Source: an uncultured Oscillospiraceae bacterium
Lineage (GTDB): Bacteria; Bacillota; Clostridia; UBA1212; SIG427
Assembly: GCA_902465325.1 (NCBI GenBank)
Contig: CABQMV010000053.1
Coordinates: forward strand, 1 to 12,964
Length of the DNA: 12,964 bases
Direction: 5' to 3'
The translations under genes and the position numbers were made by a program. The notes under the pieces were generated by a model, which did no database searches, was not told the DNA's origin, and saw nothing but the letters and a program-made list of their open reading frames with translations. Shown here one piece after another: positions 6,566 through 12,964 of this stretch (position 1 is its first letter; every line of letters starts with the position of its first letter).

Positions 6566-7690
6566 TTGAGCGGTTCTATTGAAAAGGCACAATTTGACAG
6601 ATTGGCGGCTATCATTGACGACTCTTTTGGAATCGCCGATGAAAACGGTAAGGTCATTTTTTCTGTGCCGGACAAGCTATGGGAGGACCGCCAGATTCAC
6701 TTTATACACGCGGCAGAAGCGGAGGAAAGTTTTTTTCAGCAGGAGGGCTTCTGCTTTTATCGTTGCAGGGCAGCTGGAAATACCGTTTATCTTTTTAAGA
6801 GGACAGATACGGATCTGCGCTGTTCCCTAAGCATTCTTCGGCTGGTGGCCTATTCTATTGAAGAGCAAGACAGTGCGCGTAAGAGCCCGGTCCGTTTTTT
6901 TCGGGAGCTTTTGACAGAGGGAGAGCAAGGTGTAAGCCCGGTTGAGTTGAAAAAATACGAGGATCCGAAAATCTTTGGGTATGCCGCCGTTTCTGTAACA
7001 GCCAATATTCCGACCAATACCGGAGACGCCGATTTGATTCATGAGCTGCTGCAGAATCTGTTTCCTCTGGAGCAGGGCTGCTTTACCGTCCCCATGGGAG
7101 ACGGTAAATTTGCTATTATCTGTCCTGTAAATAAAGAATCCGATATGGAGGAGATCAAAGCGACTGCGGCGCTGATCCATGACACGCTGATCAGTGAGAT
7201 TATGATTTCAGCCTGTGTGTCTGTAGGGACTATAAAAAATAAGCTGTCGGAGATTCATGATTCCTATGCGGAGGCTTTGAAGGCAGCAGAAATCGGCGTA
7301 CTGTTTGAAATGCCTCAGCGCTGCTTTTCTTATAATAATTTGGGCATTTACCGATTGGTTTATGAGCTGGATACGGCAACCTGCCTCCAATTTTTAAAAG
7401 AGACGCTGGGAAGTGATTTTTTCCGGGACAAGAGCGGCCCTGAGCTGCTGAAGACACTGAGAGCCTTTTTAGATAGCAACATGAATATAAGCGAGGCTTC
7501 CCGAGCGCTGTATATACACAGAAATACTCTTTTATACAGGATGGAGAAGTTTAATAAGCTGACGGGCCTGGATGCCTCTTTGTTTGATGACGGTGTCCGT
7601 ATTCGGATGGCCTGCATAGTCATTAAGTTTCTGGAGAAGACGGCCCCGGAGGAGCTGCTGAGCTATATTGCATTTTACCGAAAGAAATAG
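6566..7690 (+). CDS. PucR/CdaR-type helix-turn-helix transcriptional regulator
   Basis: Predicted DNA-binding regulator, 374 residues, cytoplasmic. The C-terminal domain (about 293-355) is the PucR-type HTH: LRAFLDSNMNISEASRALYI followed by HRNTLLYRMEKFNKLTG, where the second helix plus RNTLLYR is the family hallmark. The middle (about 115-235) resembles the degenerate GGDEF-like domain found before this HTH in CdaR relatives. The N-terminus (about 8-100) starts IIDDSFGIADENGKVIF, as in small sensory domains, but I cannot name a ligand. Relatives respond to purines, sugar diacids or amino acids; the target here is unknown. Start: TTG 6566 with AAGGAAG (6551-6557) eight bases upstream; no in-frame ATG fits better. 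It is divergent from DUF3842 and lies 46 bases before ftsE without a clear intervening terminator or promoter, so it may be transcribed with ftsEX. Autoregulation and control of DUF3842 are possible but unproven. Confidence 0.85.
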   Translation: MSGSIEKAQFDRLAAIIDDSFGIADENGKVIFSVPDKLWEDRQIHFIHAAEAEESFFQQEGFCFYRCRAAGNTVYLFKRTDTDLRCSLSILRLVAYSIEEQDSARKSPVRFFRELLTEGEQGVSPVELKKYEDPKIFGYAAVSVTANIPTNTGDADLIHELLQNLFPLEQGCFTVPMGDGKFAIICPVNKESDMEEIKATAALIHDTLISEIMISACVSVGTIKNKLSEIHDSYAEALKAAEIGVLFEMPQRCFSYNNLGIYRLVYELDTATCLQFLKETLGSDFFRDKSGPELLKTLRAFLDSNMNISEASRALYIHRNTLLYRMEKFNKLTGLDASLFDDGVRIRMACIVIKFLEKTAPEELLSYIAFYRKK

Positions 7691-7736
7691 GAATGGGAAT
7701 AATAGAAGGATACATGATTAGAAAGAGAGGGATAGC

Positions 7737-8492
7737 ATGGAAGAGGAAGTTACACAGGTACAGCCGCCGAGAGACATTATGATTTCATTTGACAAAGTGG
7801 TTAAGCTATATCCCAACGGCGTAAATGCTCTGCGGGGAGTAAGCTTTAAAATAGAACGGGGAGAGTTCGTCTTCCTGATGGGAGCCAGCGGCGCGGGAAA
7901 ATCCACAATGCTTAAAATTCTGCTTAAGGAGGAGGAGCCCTCCGGCGGACTTGCTATGGTGGACGGAAAAAATCTGAAGAAGGTAAGAGGATATCGGATT
8001 CCCCGATACCGAAGAAATATTGGCGTGGTATTTCAGGATTTCCGGCTGCTGCCGAAGAAGACTGTGTTTGAAAATATTGCCTTTGCTATGGAAATCACCG
8101 GCGCCTCCAGAAGCACCATTCGGCACCAGGTGAATACTGCTTTGTCTTTGGTAGGCCTGTCGCATAAGGCAAATGAGCTGCCGTCGCATCTTTCCGGAGG
8201 AGAGCAGCAGCGTGTGGCAGTAGCCCGAGCGCTGGTAAATGCGCCGCAGATCATCATTGCGGACGAACCTACAGGAAATTTGGATCCTGAAAATTCCAGC
8301 GAGGTCATGCACCTTCTGGATGAGATCAATAAGCACGGCATTACGGTACTGGTGGCTACCCATGAAAGGCGGCTTGCTGAACAGATGAATAAACGCGTCA
8401 TTTATCTGGAGAACGGCAGACTGAAGGAGTATGAGTTTGGAAAGGAGGCGGAAACCGATGAACAAGGTGCGAACCTTTTTTTACATGAGTAA
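7737..8492 (+). CDS. ftsE: Cell division ATP-binding protein FtsE
   Basis: Cytoplasmic ATPase of the FtsEX complex, which couples ATP hydrolysis to control of cell-wall hydrolases outside the membrane. Seen in 251 residues: Walker A GASGAGKST (49-57), Q-loop Gln100 in FQDFRLLP (typical of FtsE), signature LSGGEQQR (152-159), Walker B D176-E177, and H-loop His209. It is about 20 residues longer than the usual ~228, with a ~13-residue polar N-terminal extension and an acidic C-terminal tail (about 228-251) that runs over the start of ftsX. ATG 7737 is preceded by GAGAGGG five bases upstream. The 35-base overlap with ftsX and the following hydrolase gene support the FtsE assignment over a LolD-like or other transporter ATPase. 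Confidence 0.95.
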   Translation: MEEEVTQVQPPRDIMISFDKVVKLYPNGVNALRGVSFKIERGEFVFLMGASGAGKSTMLKILLKEEEPSGGLAMVDGKNLKKVRGYRIPRYRRNIGVVFQDFRLLPKKTVFENIAFAMEITGASRSTIRHQVNTALSLVGLSHKANELPSHLSGGEQQRVAVARALVNAPQIIIADEPTGNLDPENSSEVMHLLDEINKHGITVLVATHERRLAEQMNKRVIYLENGRLKEYEFGKEAETDEQGANLFLHE

Positions 8493-9354
8493 ACAAGGTG
8501 TGCAGAATATTGCAAAAAACGGCTTTATGATTTTTGCTTCTGTCAGTGTGATTTTTGTATCGCTGTTTATTTTGGGGGCCATGTTTCTGCTTTCCTATAA
8601 TATAGAATCTATTTTACAGGAGCTCAGCGCCGGACCTGCCGTGATTGTAAACTGTAAGACCGATTTGTCCCAGGAGAGCACGGATACCCTTTACAAAGAG
8701 CTTCAGGTGGATAGCCGGGTACAGTCTGTGACTATGATTTCCAAAGAGGAAAATCTGGAGAAAATGAAGAGCTATTTCACAGAAAAGGAAGACTTATTTT
8801 CTGACTATACGGCGGAGGATATGTTTGTTTCCTTTGAAGTAGAGCTGAAGGACGTCTCCACAGGAGAGCGCTTTGTCAGTGATGTGGGTACCATGGTAGG
8901 TGTGGACAGTATTCGTGATACAGTAAAGGTGCTGCAGTTCTTTACTACACTGAAAAAATGGGTGTCAATAGGAACGGTGGTTGCGGTAGTAGGCCTGGGA
9001 ATCTTATCCTACCTTCTGACCAGCAACACCATCAAGCTGACTGTGGTAGCCAGAAAGACAGAATTGGAGATTATGAAATATGTAGGCGCTACCAATTCCT
9101 ATATCCGGGGACCTTTTATAATAGAAGGACTTTTCATCGGACTTCTGGGTGCAGGCCTGTCCTATTTTTTGCTGAAGCTGGTGTACGGTTTTCTGGCAGA
9201 CTATGTAAACAGTTCGACCTCTGTAAACAATATGATTCGGTTTGTGAATTTTTCCAGCTTCAGTGGAACCTTGTTGCTGTATTTTATTCTGGCGGCGGTG
9301 GTCATCGGCGTTTTAGGCAGTCTGACGGCAATCCGAAAACATTTGAAGGTGTAA
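8458..9354 (+). CDS. ftsX: Cell division permease-like protein FtsX
   Basis: Integral membrane partner of FtsE, 298 residues, normal length. Topology: short cytoplasmic N-terminus, TM1 (about 23-46), a large extracellular domain (about 47-165, the ECD that contacts peptidoglycan hydrolases), TM2 (168-188), TM3 (219-243) and TM4 (271-291). The conserved cytoplasmic stretch after TM2 reads NTIKLTVVARKTELEIMKYVGA, the usual FtsX motif. ATG 8458 is chosen because AAAGGAGG (8441-8448) is nine bases upstream; an in-frame ATG at 8431 would add nine residues (MSLERRRKP) without a good site. The start lies inside ftsE, so the two are probably translationally coupled. In Firmicutes FtsX governs CwlO- or PcsB-type coiled-coil hydrolases; the next gene encodes a plausible client. 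Confidence 0.95.
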   Translation: MNKVRTFFYMSKQGVQNIAKNGFMIFASVSVIFVSLFILGAMFLLSYNIESILQELSAGPAVIVNCKTDLSQESTDTLYKELQVDSRVQSVTMISKEENLEKMKSYFTEKEDLFSDYTAEDMFVSFEVELKDVSTGERFVSDVGTMVGVDSIRDTVKVLQFFTTLKKWVSIGTVVAVVGLGILSYLLTSNTIKLTVVARKTELEIMKYVGATNSYIRGPFIIEGLFIGLLGAGLSYFLLKLVYGFLADYVNSSTSVNNMIRFVNFSSFSGTLLLYFILAAVVIGVLGSLTAIRKHLKV

Positions 9355-9372
9355 TTTGCCAGGAGGCGAAAC

Positions 9373-9401
9373 TTGTGAGACAAGGGCTTTTATGGTAAAA
9401 T
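9373..9401 (+). promoter_or_regulatory. Candidate sigma-A promoter for the M23 peptidase gene
   Basis: -35 TTGTGA (9373-9378), a 17-base spacer and -10 TAAAAT (9396-9401) lie in the 171-base gap after ftsX. The M23 gene, and perhaps the following protease and methyltransferase, could therefore be expressed separately from ftsEX. The leader would be about 115-120 bases. Confidence 0.55.
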
Positions 9402-9442
9402 ATAAAAATGAAAGAAAGTCTATAAGCAGGGAGGGATGCTTC

Positions 9443-9463
9443 ATGTATTGGCTTTGGCCCTGA
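9443..9463 (+). CDS. Possible six-codon leader ORF (MYWLWP) upstream of the M23 gene
   Basis: GGGAGGG (9429-9435) is followed after seven bases by ATG 9443 and the codons for Tyr-Trp-Leu-Trp-Pro, then TGA. Ribosome-site spacing is ideal for this ATG and too short for the other ATG at 9436, which would encode 21 hydrophobic residues to a stop at 9499-9501. The ORF sits between the promoter candidate and the M23 start at 9526. It may be a leader peptide, a spurious site, or unused. There is no obvious terminator between it and the main gene. Confidence 0.25.
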   Translation: MYWLWP

Positions 9464-9525
9464 CGGCGGCCAGCGTTTTATTGTTGCTGTCTGTTACATA
9501 AATTTTATGCGAAATGAGGGTACTT

Positions 9526-10713
9526 ATGAAAAATAATTTTATTTTTAGAATAGCAATTGTGTTGTTTTGTGCTGGTTTTTTGTTGACCGGTATGGTTGCC
9601 AACGGTGAGACGGTATCCGATCTGCAAAACAAGCAGAGCGATATTGACAGCCAGAAGGAAGAGATAAAAAATCAGCTGGAGGAGCAGCAGAAGGCACTGG
9701 AGGAAAGCCAGAATAAGCTGTCTGACATTGTGAAGGAAAAGGCGGACGCCCTGTCGGAGAAAGAGAACCTGGCGCTCCAGCTGGAAAGCATCTTTAACTC
9801 GCTGCAGCAGATTGAGGCGACTATTATAGATACGGAAAATGAGTACAATGCGAAAGTTGCGCTGCTTAAAGAGCGTTCCAAAGTCATGTACCAGCTTACG
9901 GACTTTACTACACTGCAGATGTTTATTGAATCTGACAGCCTTTTGGATTTTCTGAACCGGCAGAGCTATTACAATGTGATGATAGAAAAGGACCGGGCCC
10001 TTATACAGGAAGTGGAGAATCTGAAGGAGGACCTGGAGATTAAGAAAAAGGTTCAGCTGGATAACCAGACATCCTATGAAGACCTTCTGGCGGAAAAAGA
10101 AAGAATGATCGCTAAATTGGAAAGAAATGAGGACTATCTGTCAGCACTTTCCGATACTACAAAAGCCATGATCGATAAGCTGGAGGCCCAGGAGGAGGAG
10201 ATGGATAAGCAATCCGAGCTTATTGCCGAGCAGATCAAAGAGCTGCAGGCCGCTGAGGATGCGAAAAGACCTTCCTCCCCGTCAGGGAATACCAATAATT
10301 CCGGCGGACAAGGGTCCTACGGAGGCGGCACGATGCTGTGGCCCTCTGCTGCCAGCCATTACATATCCTCTTATTTCGGTATGCGGATGCACCCTATTTA
10401 CAACTATATGAGAATGCATAATGGCATTGACATTGCTGCTGCAGGAGGCACCAATATTCTGGCAGCTGAGAGCGGGACGGTAATAGAAGCCACCTATAAC
10501 AGCGGATATGGCAATTATATTGTCATATATCACGGAAATGGGGTTTCTACCCTGTATGCACATTCTTCCAGACTGATTGCTTCTGTGGGCGATTACGTAT
10601 CTAGAGGACAGGTCATTGCACTAGTGGGGACGACAGGAAATTCTACGGGCAACCACCTTCACTTTGAGGTGCGGATCAACGGTACGCCTACCAATCCGCT
10701 GGATTACCTGTGA
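9526..10713 (+). CDS. Secreted coiled-coil M23 peptidase (EnvC/NlpD-like murein hydrolase)
   Basis: Predicted peptidoglycan endopeptidase outside the membrane, 395 residues. Order: signal peptide (about 1-27, KNNFIFRIAIVLFCAG core; the Cys is not in a good lipobox), a long charged coiled coil (about 29-240, rich in Glu, Gln and Lys heptads), a Gly/Ser/Asn linker (about 248-270), and a C-terminal LytM/M23 domain. Zinc and catalytic residues are intact: H298 and D302 (HNGID), H346 (YAHSS), H377 and H379 (HLHFE). E. coli EnvC, which only activates amidases, lacks such a site, so this protein could cut peptide cross-links itself. Its place after ftsEX resembles the CwlO and PcsB systems, where the coiled coil binds FtsX; that interaction is inferred. 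Start: ATG 9526 has GAGGG (9516-9520) five bases upstream; an in-frame ATG at 9514 lacks a site. It ends 18 bases before the S41 protease gene, probably one transcript. Confidence 0.9.
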   Translation: MKNNFIFRIAIVLFCAGFLLTGMVANGETVSDLQNKQSDIDSQKEEIKNQLEEQQKALEESQNKLSDIVKEKADALSEKENLALQLESIFNSLQQIEATIIDTENEYNAKVALLKERSKVMYQLTDFTTLQMFIESDSLLDFLNRQSYYNVMIEKDRALIQEVENLKEDLEIKKKVQLDNQTSYEDLLAEKERMIAKLERNEDYLSALSDTTKAMIDKLEAQEEEMDKQSELIAEQIKELQAAEDAKRPSSPSGNTNNSGGQGSYGGGTMLWPSAASHYISSYFGMRMHPIYNYMRMHNGIDIAAAGGTNILAAESGTVIEATYNSGYGNYIVIYHGNGVSTLYAHSSRLIASVGDYVSRGQVIALVGTTGNSTGNHLHFEVRINGTPTNPLDYL

Positions 10714-10731
10714 TATAAGGGGACAGGAGTT

Positions 10732-12147
10732 TTGTCTAAGCTTAAATATTATGTAAATAAATTTTTGGGACGCAAAAATGTTGACGGGGATCTGGAAAAG
10801 GAAGTTGACAAGCTGATTTTGGAAGAAACAGATGTAAACAATGAGCTTGTCCCCCAAAAACGCAAACGTTTTTTGGGACGCCCAAAAGAAAAAGTGCTTC
10901 CGGGAGTGGAGGAGAAGGAAACGGTTACTGTCGGCAGGAATACGTTGCTTATATGGGGTGTTATTCTTGTAATTGTCTGTGTAGCCGTGACCTTTTTTGT
11001 AGCGGACCGACTGTATTTTGGAGGCTATTTTGTAGATACCAGCAATAAAGTCACTTTTCCTTCTGAAAATACAGAGGCTTACAATATTTCAAAGCTGCAG
11101 ACTATTATAGACGAAATTGAAAATAACTTTTACCCGGGAGTGGATAAGAATACGCTGGTGGAGGGCGCTATTGCAGGTATCGTAGAGGCCTTGGGCGATC
11201 CGTACACTGTGTACTATAAACCGGGAACCATGACAGCCTACAAGGCGTTTATATCCGGAACCTATGACGGGATCGGAGTAAAAGTAAAGAGCTGTGACAA
11301 GGGACTGGAGGTTACGGAGGTATACAAGGAGAGTCCCGCGGAAAAGGCCGGAATTGCGGTGGGAGATACCATAACGGTTATCAACGGAGAGAATACTGTG
11401 GGGATGGATCAGGAGAGGCTGGCTCAGCTGCTGGGGACAGGCGATACCTTGCTGAAGCTTACGGTGTTCACTGCTGAGGGGAAGGAAAAAACTGCAGAGC
11501 TCACTGTAGACAAGGTGAGTGTGCAGACGGTATATACTCAGCCGGAGGGAGAGGGGATATACCGGGTATCCATTACACAGTTTGACAGTGATACAGGACA
11601 GGAATTTTACGACAGCGTTACGGAAATTATTGAAAAGGGCTGCCGTGCGCTTATTATTGATTTGCGAGATAACGGCGGAGGCTTTGAGAGCCAGGCTGTG
11701 AAAATTGCCGACATGCTTTTACCGGAGGGATTGATTGCCAGCTCCAGGGATAAGGATGGAAAGGTAATAAAAGAAATTCGGTCAGAGGCCAGTCTGCTGG
11801 ATGTTCCGATTGCCGTTTTGGTAAACGGAAAAACAGCCAGTGCTTCTGAACTGCTGGCAGGTGCAATTAAGGATTTCCGAAAGGGAAAATTAGTGGGGAC
11901 ACAGACCTACGGAAAGGCGATTGGACAGATACAGCTGAGTTTTGAAAAGGATGGCAGCGGCCTTGTTATCACAACTTCCTGCTACTATACGCCCTCTGGA
12001 GCTTGTATTCAGGATGTAGGGATTACACCGGATTTTCATGTGGAGCTTCCGGAGGAATTCAAAGACAGCAGCATTTTAGATATTCCTGAGGATAAGGACA
12101 CACAGCTCCAGAAAGCAATGGAGCTGATTTCTGCCGGATTGGATTAG
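10732..12147 (+). CDS. Membrane-anchored S41 C-terminal processing peptidase with PDZ domain (CtpA/CtpB-like)
   Basis: Serine protease that cleaves proteins near the C-terminus outside the membrane; 471 residues. Layout: a charged cytoplasmic N-terminus of about 70 residues, unusually long, with two FLGR motifs (11-14 and 47-50); one TM helix (about 72-95); an S41 N-terminal helical region (about 108-160); PDZ (about 170-240, GIGVKVK, SPAEKAGIAVGD); and the catalytic domain with DLRDNGGG. The Ser-Lys dyad is S370 (TASASE) and K395 (TYGKAIGQ), 25 residues apart as in E. coli Prc. TTG 10732 is the start: AGGGG (10718-10722) lies nine bases upstream and no in-frame ATG occurs near. It follows the M23 gene by 18 bases and precedes the methyltransferase by three. 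Substrates are unknown; trimming of FtsEX, the hydrolase or its regulators is a reasonable guess. It could equally have a signalling role like CtpB. Confidence 0.93.
   Translation: MSKLKYYVNKFLGRKNVDGDLEKEVDKLILEETDVNNELVPQKRKRFLGRPKEKVLPGVEEKETVTVGRNTLLIWGVILVIVCVAVTFFVADRLYFGGYFVDTSNKVTFPSENTEAYNISKLQTIIDEIENNFYPGVDKNTLVEGAIAGIVEALGDPYTVYYKPGTMTAYKAFISGTYDGIGVKVKSCDKGLEVTEVYKESPAEKAGIAVGDTITVINGENTVGMDQERLAQLLGTGDTLLKLTVFTAEGKEKTAELTVDKVSVQTVYTQPEGEGIYRVSITQFDSDTGQEFYDSVTEIIEKGCRALIIDLRDNGGGFESQAVKIADMLLPEGLIASSRDKDGKVIKEIRSEASLLDVPIAVLVNGKTASASELLAGAIKDFRKGKLVGTQTYGKAIGQIQLSFEKDGSGLVITTSCYYTPSGACIQDVGITPDFHVELPEEFKDSSILDIPEDKDTQLQKAMELISAGLD
10853..10887 (+). repeat. Mutually exclusive hairpins in the 5' part of the S41 protease gene
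   Basis: Three segments compete. CCCAAAAACG (10853-10862) can pair with CGTTTTTTGGG (10867-10877) with one bulge and a CAAA loop. TTTTGGG (10871-10877) can instead pair perfectly with CCCAAAA (10881-10887) around ACG. The word TTTTTGGGACGC also occurs at 10762-10773 and again at 10870-10881, matching the two FLGR motifs in the protein. This may be mere codon repetition or an RNA structure within the coding region. Confidence 0.35.
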
Positions 12148-12150
12148 CGT

Positions 12151-12894
12151 ATGTATGAGACAATAGCTTCTTTTTATGATAAAAATATAGGAGATGTAAA
12201 TTACGACCTTTTGGCGGATTTTCTTCATAAGGTGTTTATACGGTACAGAAAGACTGTCAATGGTGACGAAAAGCCAATTGTGCTGGACGCTGCCTGCGGA
12301 ACAGGCGTATGCACGGCAAAACTGGCGGAAAAGGGTTATGATATGATCGGCCTGGATCTGTCGCCGGCCATGTTGCAGATTGCGGCTGAAAGAGAGGGTG
12401 CTGACCGGGTGATGTGGATCTGTCAGGACATGACGGAAATGGATCTTTTTGGCACAGTACAGGCGGTATTCTGCACCACAGACAGCATTAACCATTTACT
12501 AGAGCCAGAGAAGCTGGAAAGCTTTTTCAAGCGTGCTGCGCTTTTTACGGAGAGAGGCGGCCTGCTGGTTTTTGACTGTCTTACCGACTGCTATTACAGA
12601 GAAATTATTGACGGCAATATATTCTGTCAGGAGGATGACCGGTCCTGTTATATTTGGAGCGGACAGTATGACGGCGTTCTCTGTGATTATGATATTACCT
12701 GTTTTGAAAGGGCGCAGGATGACCGATATATTCGTCTGAAGGATTCGGTTACTGAAAGAATGTGGACTGCCTGGGAACTGTCAAAGGCTTTAGCAGCCTC
12801 CGGCTATCAGGTGGTAGGGAAATTTTCCGGATTGAATTTTGAAGGATTGAGTAAAATTGACGGGCGCAGATATTATGTCTGCAGGAAGAAATAA
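12151..12894 (+). CDS. Class I SAM-dependent methyltransferase
   Basis: Cytoplasmic methyltransferase, 247 residues, substrate unknown. SAM-binding motif I is VLDAACGTG (44-52), followed by the acidic end of strand beta-2 in MIGLDLSPAMLQIAAE, then ICQDMTEMDL (motif II region) and CTTDSINHLLEPEKLESFF (motif III region). This order is typical of the Methyltransf_25/11 families. The C-terminal half (about 150-247) has aromatic, beta-rich sequence with WTAWELSKALAASGY near the end, as in small-molecule methyltransferases of this class. There is no signal peptide. ATG 12151 follows the protease stop by three bases and has only a weak ribosome site, so translation probably depends on coupling to the protease gene. 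A link to cell-wall chemistry is not supported by sequence alone. Confidence 0.88.
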   Translation: MYETIASFYDKNIGDVNYDLLADFLHKVFIRYRKTVNGDEKPIVLDAACGTGVCTAKLAEKGYDMIGLDLSPAMLQIAAEREGADRVMWICQDMTEMDLFGTVQAVFCTTDSINHLLEPEKLESFFKRAALFTERGGLLVFDCLTDCYYREIIDGNIFCQEDDRSCYIWSGQYDGVLCDYDITCFERAQDDRYIRLKDSVTERMWTAWELSKALAASGYQVVGKFSGLNFEGLSKIDGRRYYVCRKK

Positions 12895-12907
12895 AGGGGG
12901 GGGCAGC

Positions 12908-12964
12908 GTGCCAGTGAAAAGGAAGGATGTTTTGTACTCCGCTTTAGCGGGCGGAGGATTTATA
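12908..12964 (+). CDS. Possible 5' end of another gene (cut by the window edge)
   Basis: From GTG 12908 the frame is open to the edge (19 codons) and reads (V/M)PVKRKDVLYSALAGGGFI. A short basic start followed by a small/hydrophobic run could be the beginning of a membrane segment or signal peptide. A run of eight G (12896-12903) four bases upstream can act as a ribosome site; GTG 12914 is another possible start at ten bases. A second GGAGG (12953-12957) near the edge could instead serve a gene starting at or beyond 12964. There is too little sequence to name a product. Confidence 0.4.
   Translation, partial: MPVKRKDVLYSALAGGGFI

Noticed and set aside
7674..7703. Possible promoter just before ftsE (TTTACC, 18 bases, AATAAT)
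   Set aside because: Both hexamers match poorly and overlap the end of the preceding gene; read-through from the regulator promoter is at least as likely.
8431..8457. Upstream ATG as the ftsX start
   Set aside because: Lacks a suitable ribosome site, while ATG 8458 has AAAGGAGG at nine bases and gives the normal FtsX N-terminus.
7806..8465. Minus-strand open frame (219 codons) opposite ftsE
   Set aside because: Shadow of ftsE, whose ATPase motifs are complete on the plus strand.
9514..9525. Upstream ATG as the M23 peptidase start
   Set aside because: No ribosome site before it, whereas GAGGG is well placed for ATG 9526, which begins a standard signal peptide.
1..12964. Mobile elements, CRISPR arrays, tRNA or rRNA genes
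   Set aside because: No transposase or integrase frames, no regularly spaced repeats and no RNA gene signatures were found; all genes look like chromosomal housekeeping or membrane genes.

Overview
This window looks like chromosomal DNA of a low-to-moderate GC Gram-positive anaerobe of the class Clostridia, most likely Lachnospiraceae-like. The evidence is a PolC-type replicase, ispG overlapping polC, a DUF3842 protein, strong Shine-Dalgarno sites with some TTG starts, and an FtsEX / M23 hydrolase / S41 protease cluster. I see no insertion sequence, phage gene, CRISPR array, tRNA or rRNA. Almost every base is either in a gene or in a short regulatory gap, and no gene-free stretch exceeds 300 bases.

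Left part (1-4016): the 3' end of ispG (isoprenoid synthesis) overlaps polC, the replicative DNA polymerase. This PolC is the most notable gene here. It is about 160 residues shorter than the usual ~1440, and the missing part is the 3'-5' proofreading exonuclease normally inserted inside the PHP domain. The polymerase, zinc-binding, OB, PHP and clamp-binding parts are all present in one unbroken frame.

Middle part (4017-7690): an unlinked sugar-ABC ATPase of the MsmK/MsmX/UgpC type has its own leader and a downstream terminator. It is followed by a small ECF-type S component whose 3' end overlaps a convergent DUF3842 gene. A divergent promoter region separates DUF3842 from a PucR/CdaR-type helix-turn-helix regulator.

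Right part (7691-12964): ftsE and ftsX overlap. They are followed by a secreted coiled-coil M23 peptidase with an intact metal site, a membrane-anchored PDZ/S41 C-terminal processing protease, a SAM-dependent methyltransferase, and possibly the first codons of another gene. FtsEX, the coiled-coil hydrolase and the protease form a plausible cell-wall remodelling unit: cytoplasmic ATP hydrolysis drives FtsX, which controls the extracellular hydrolase, and the protease could trim or turn over components of the pathway.

The best candidate for something unusual is the exonuclease-less PolC. It retains all the expected PHP metal-ligand positions, which raises the question of how this organism proofreads. 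Weaker leads are a hairpin cluster and terminator just ahead of the S-component gene, a tryptophan-rich six-codon ORF in the leader of the M23 gene, and competing hairpins at the start of the S41 protease gene.
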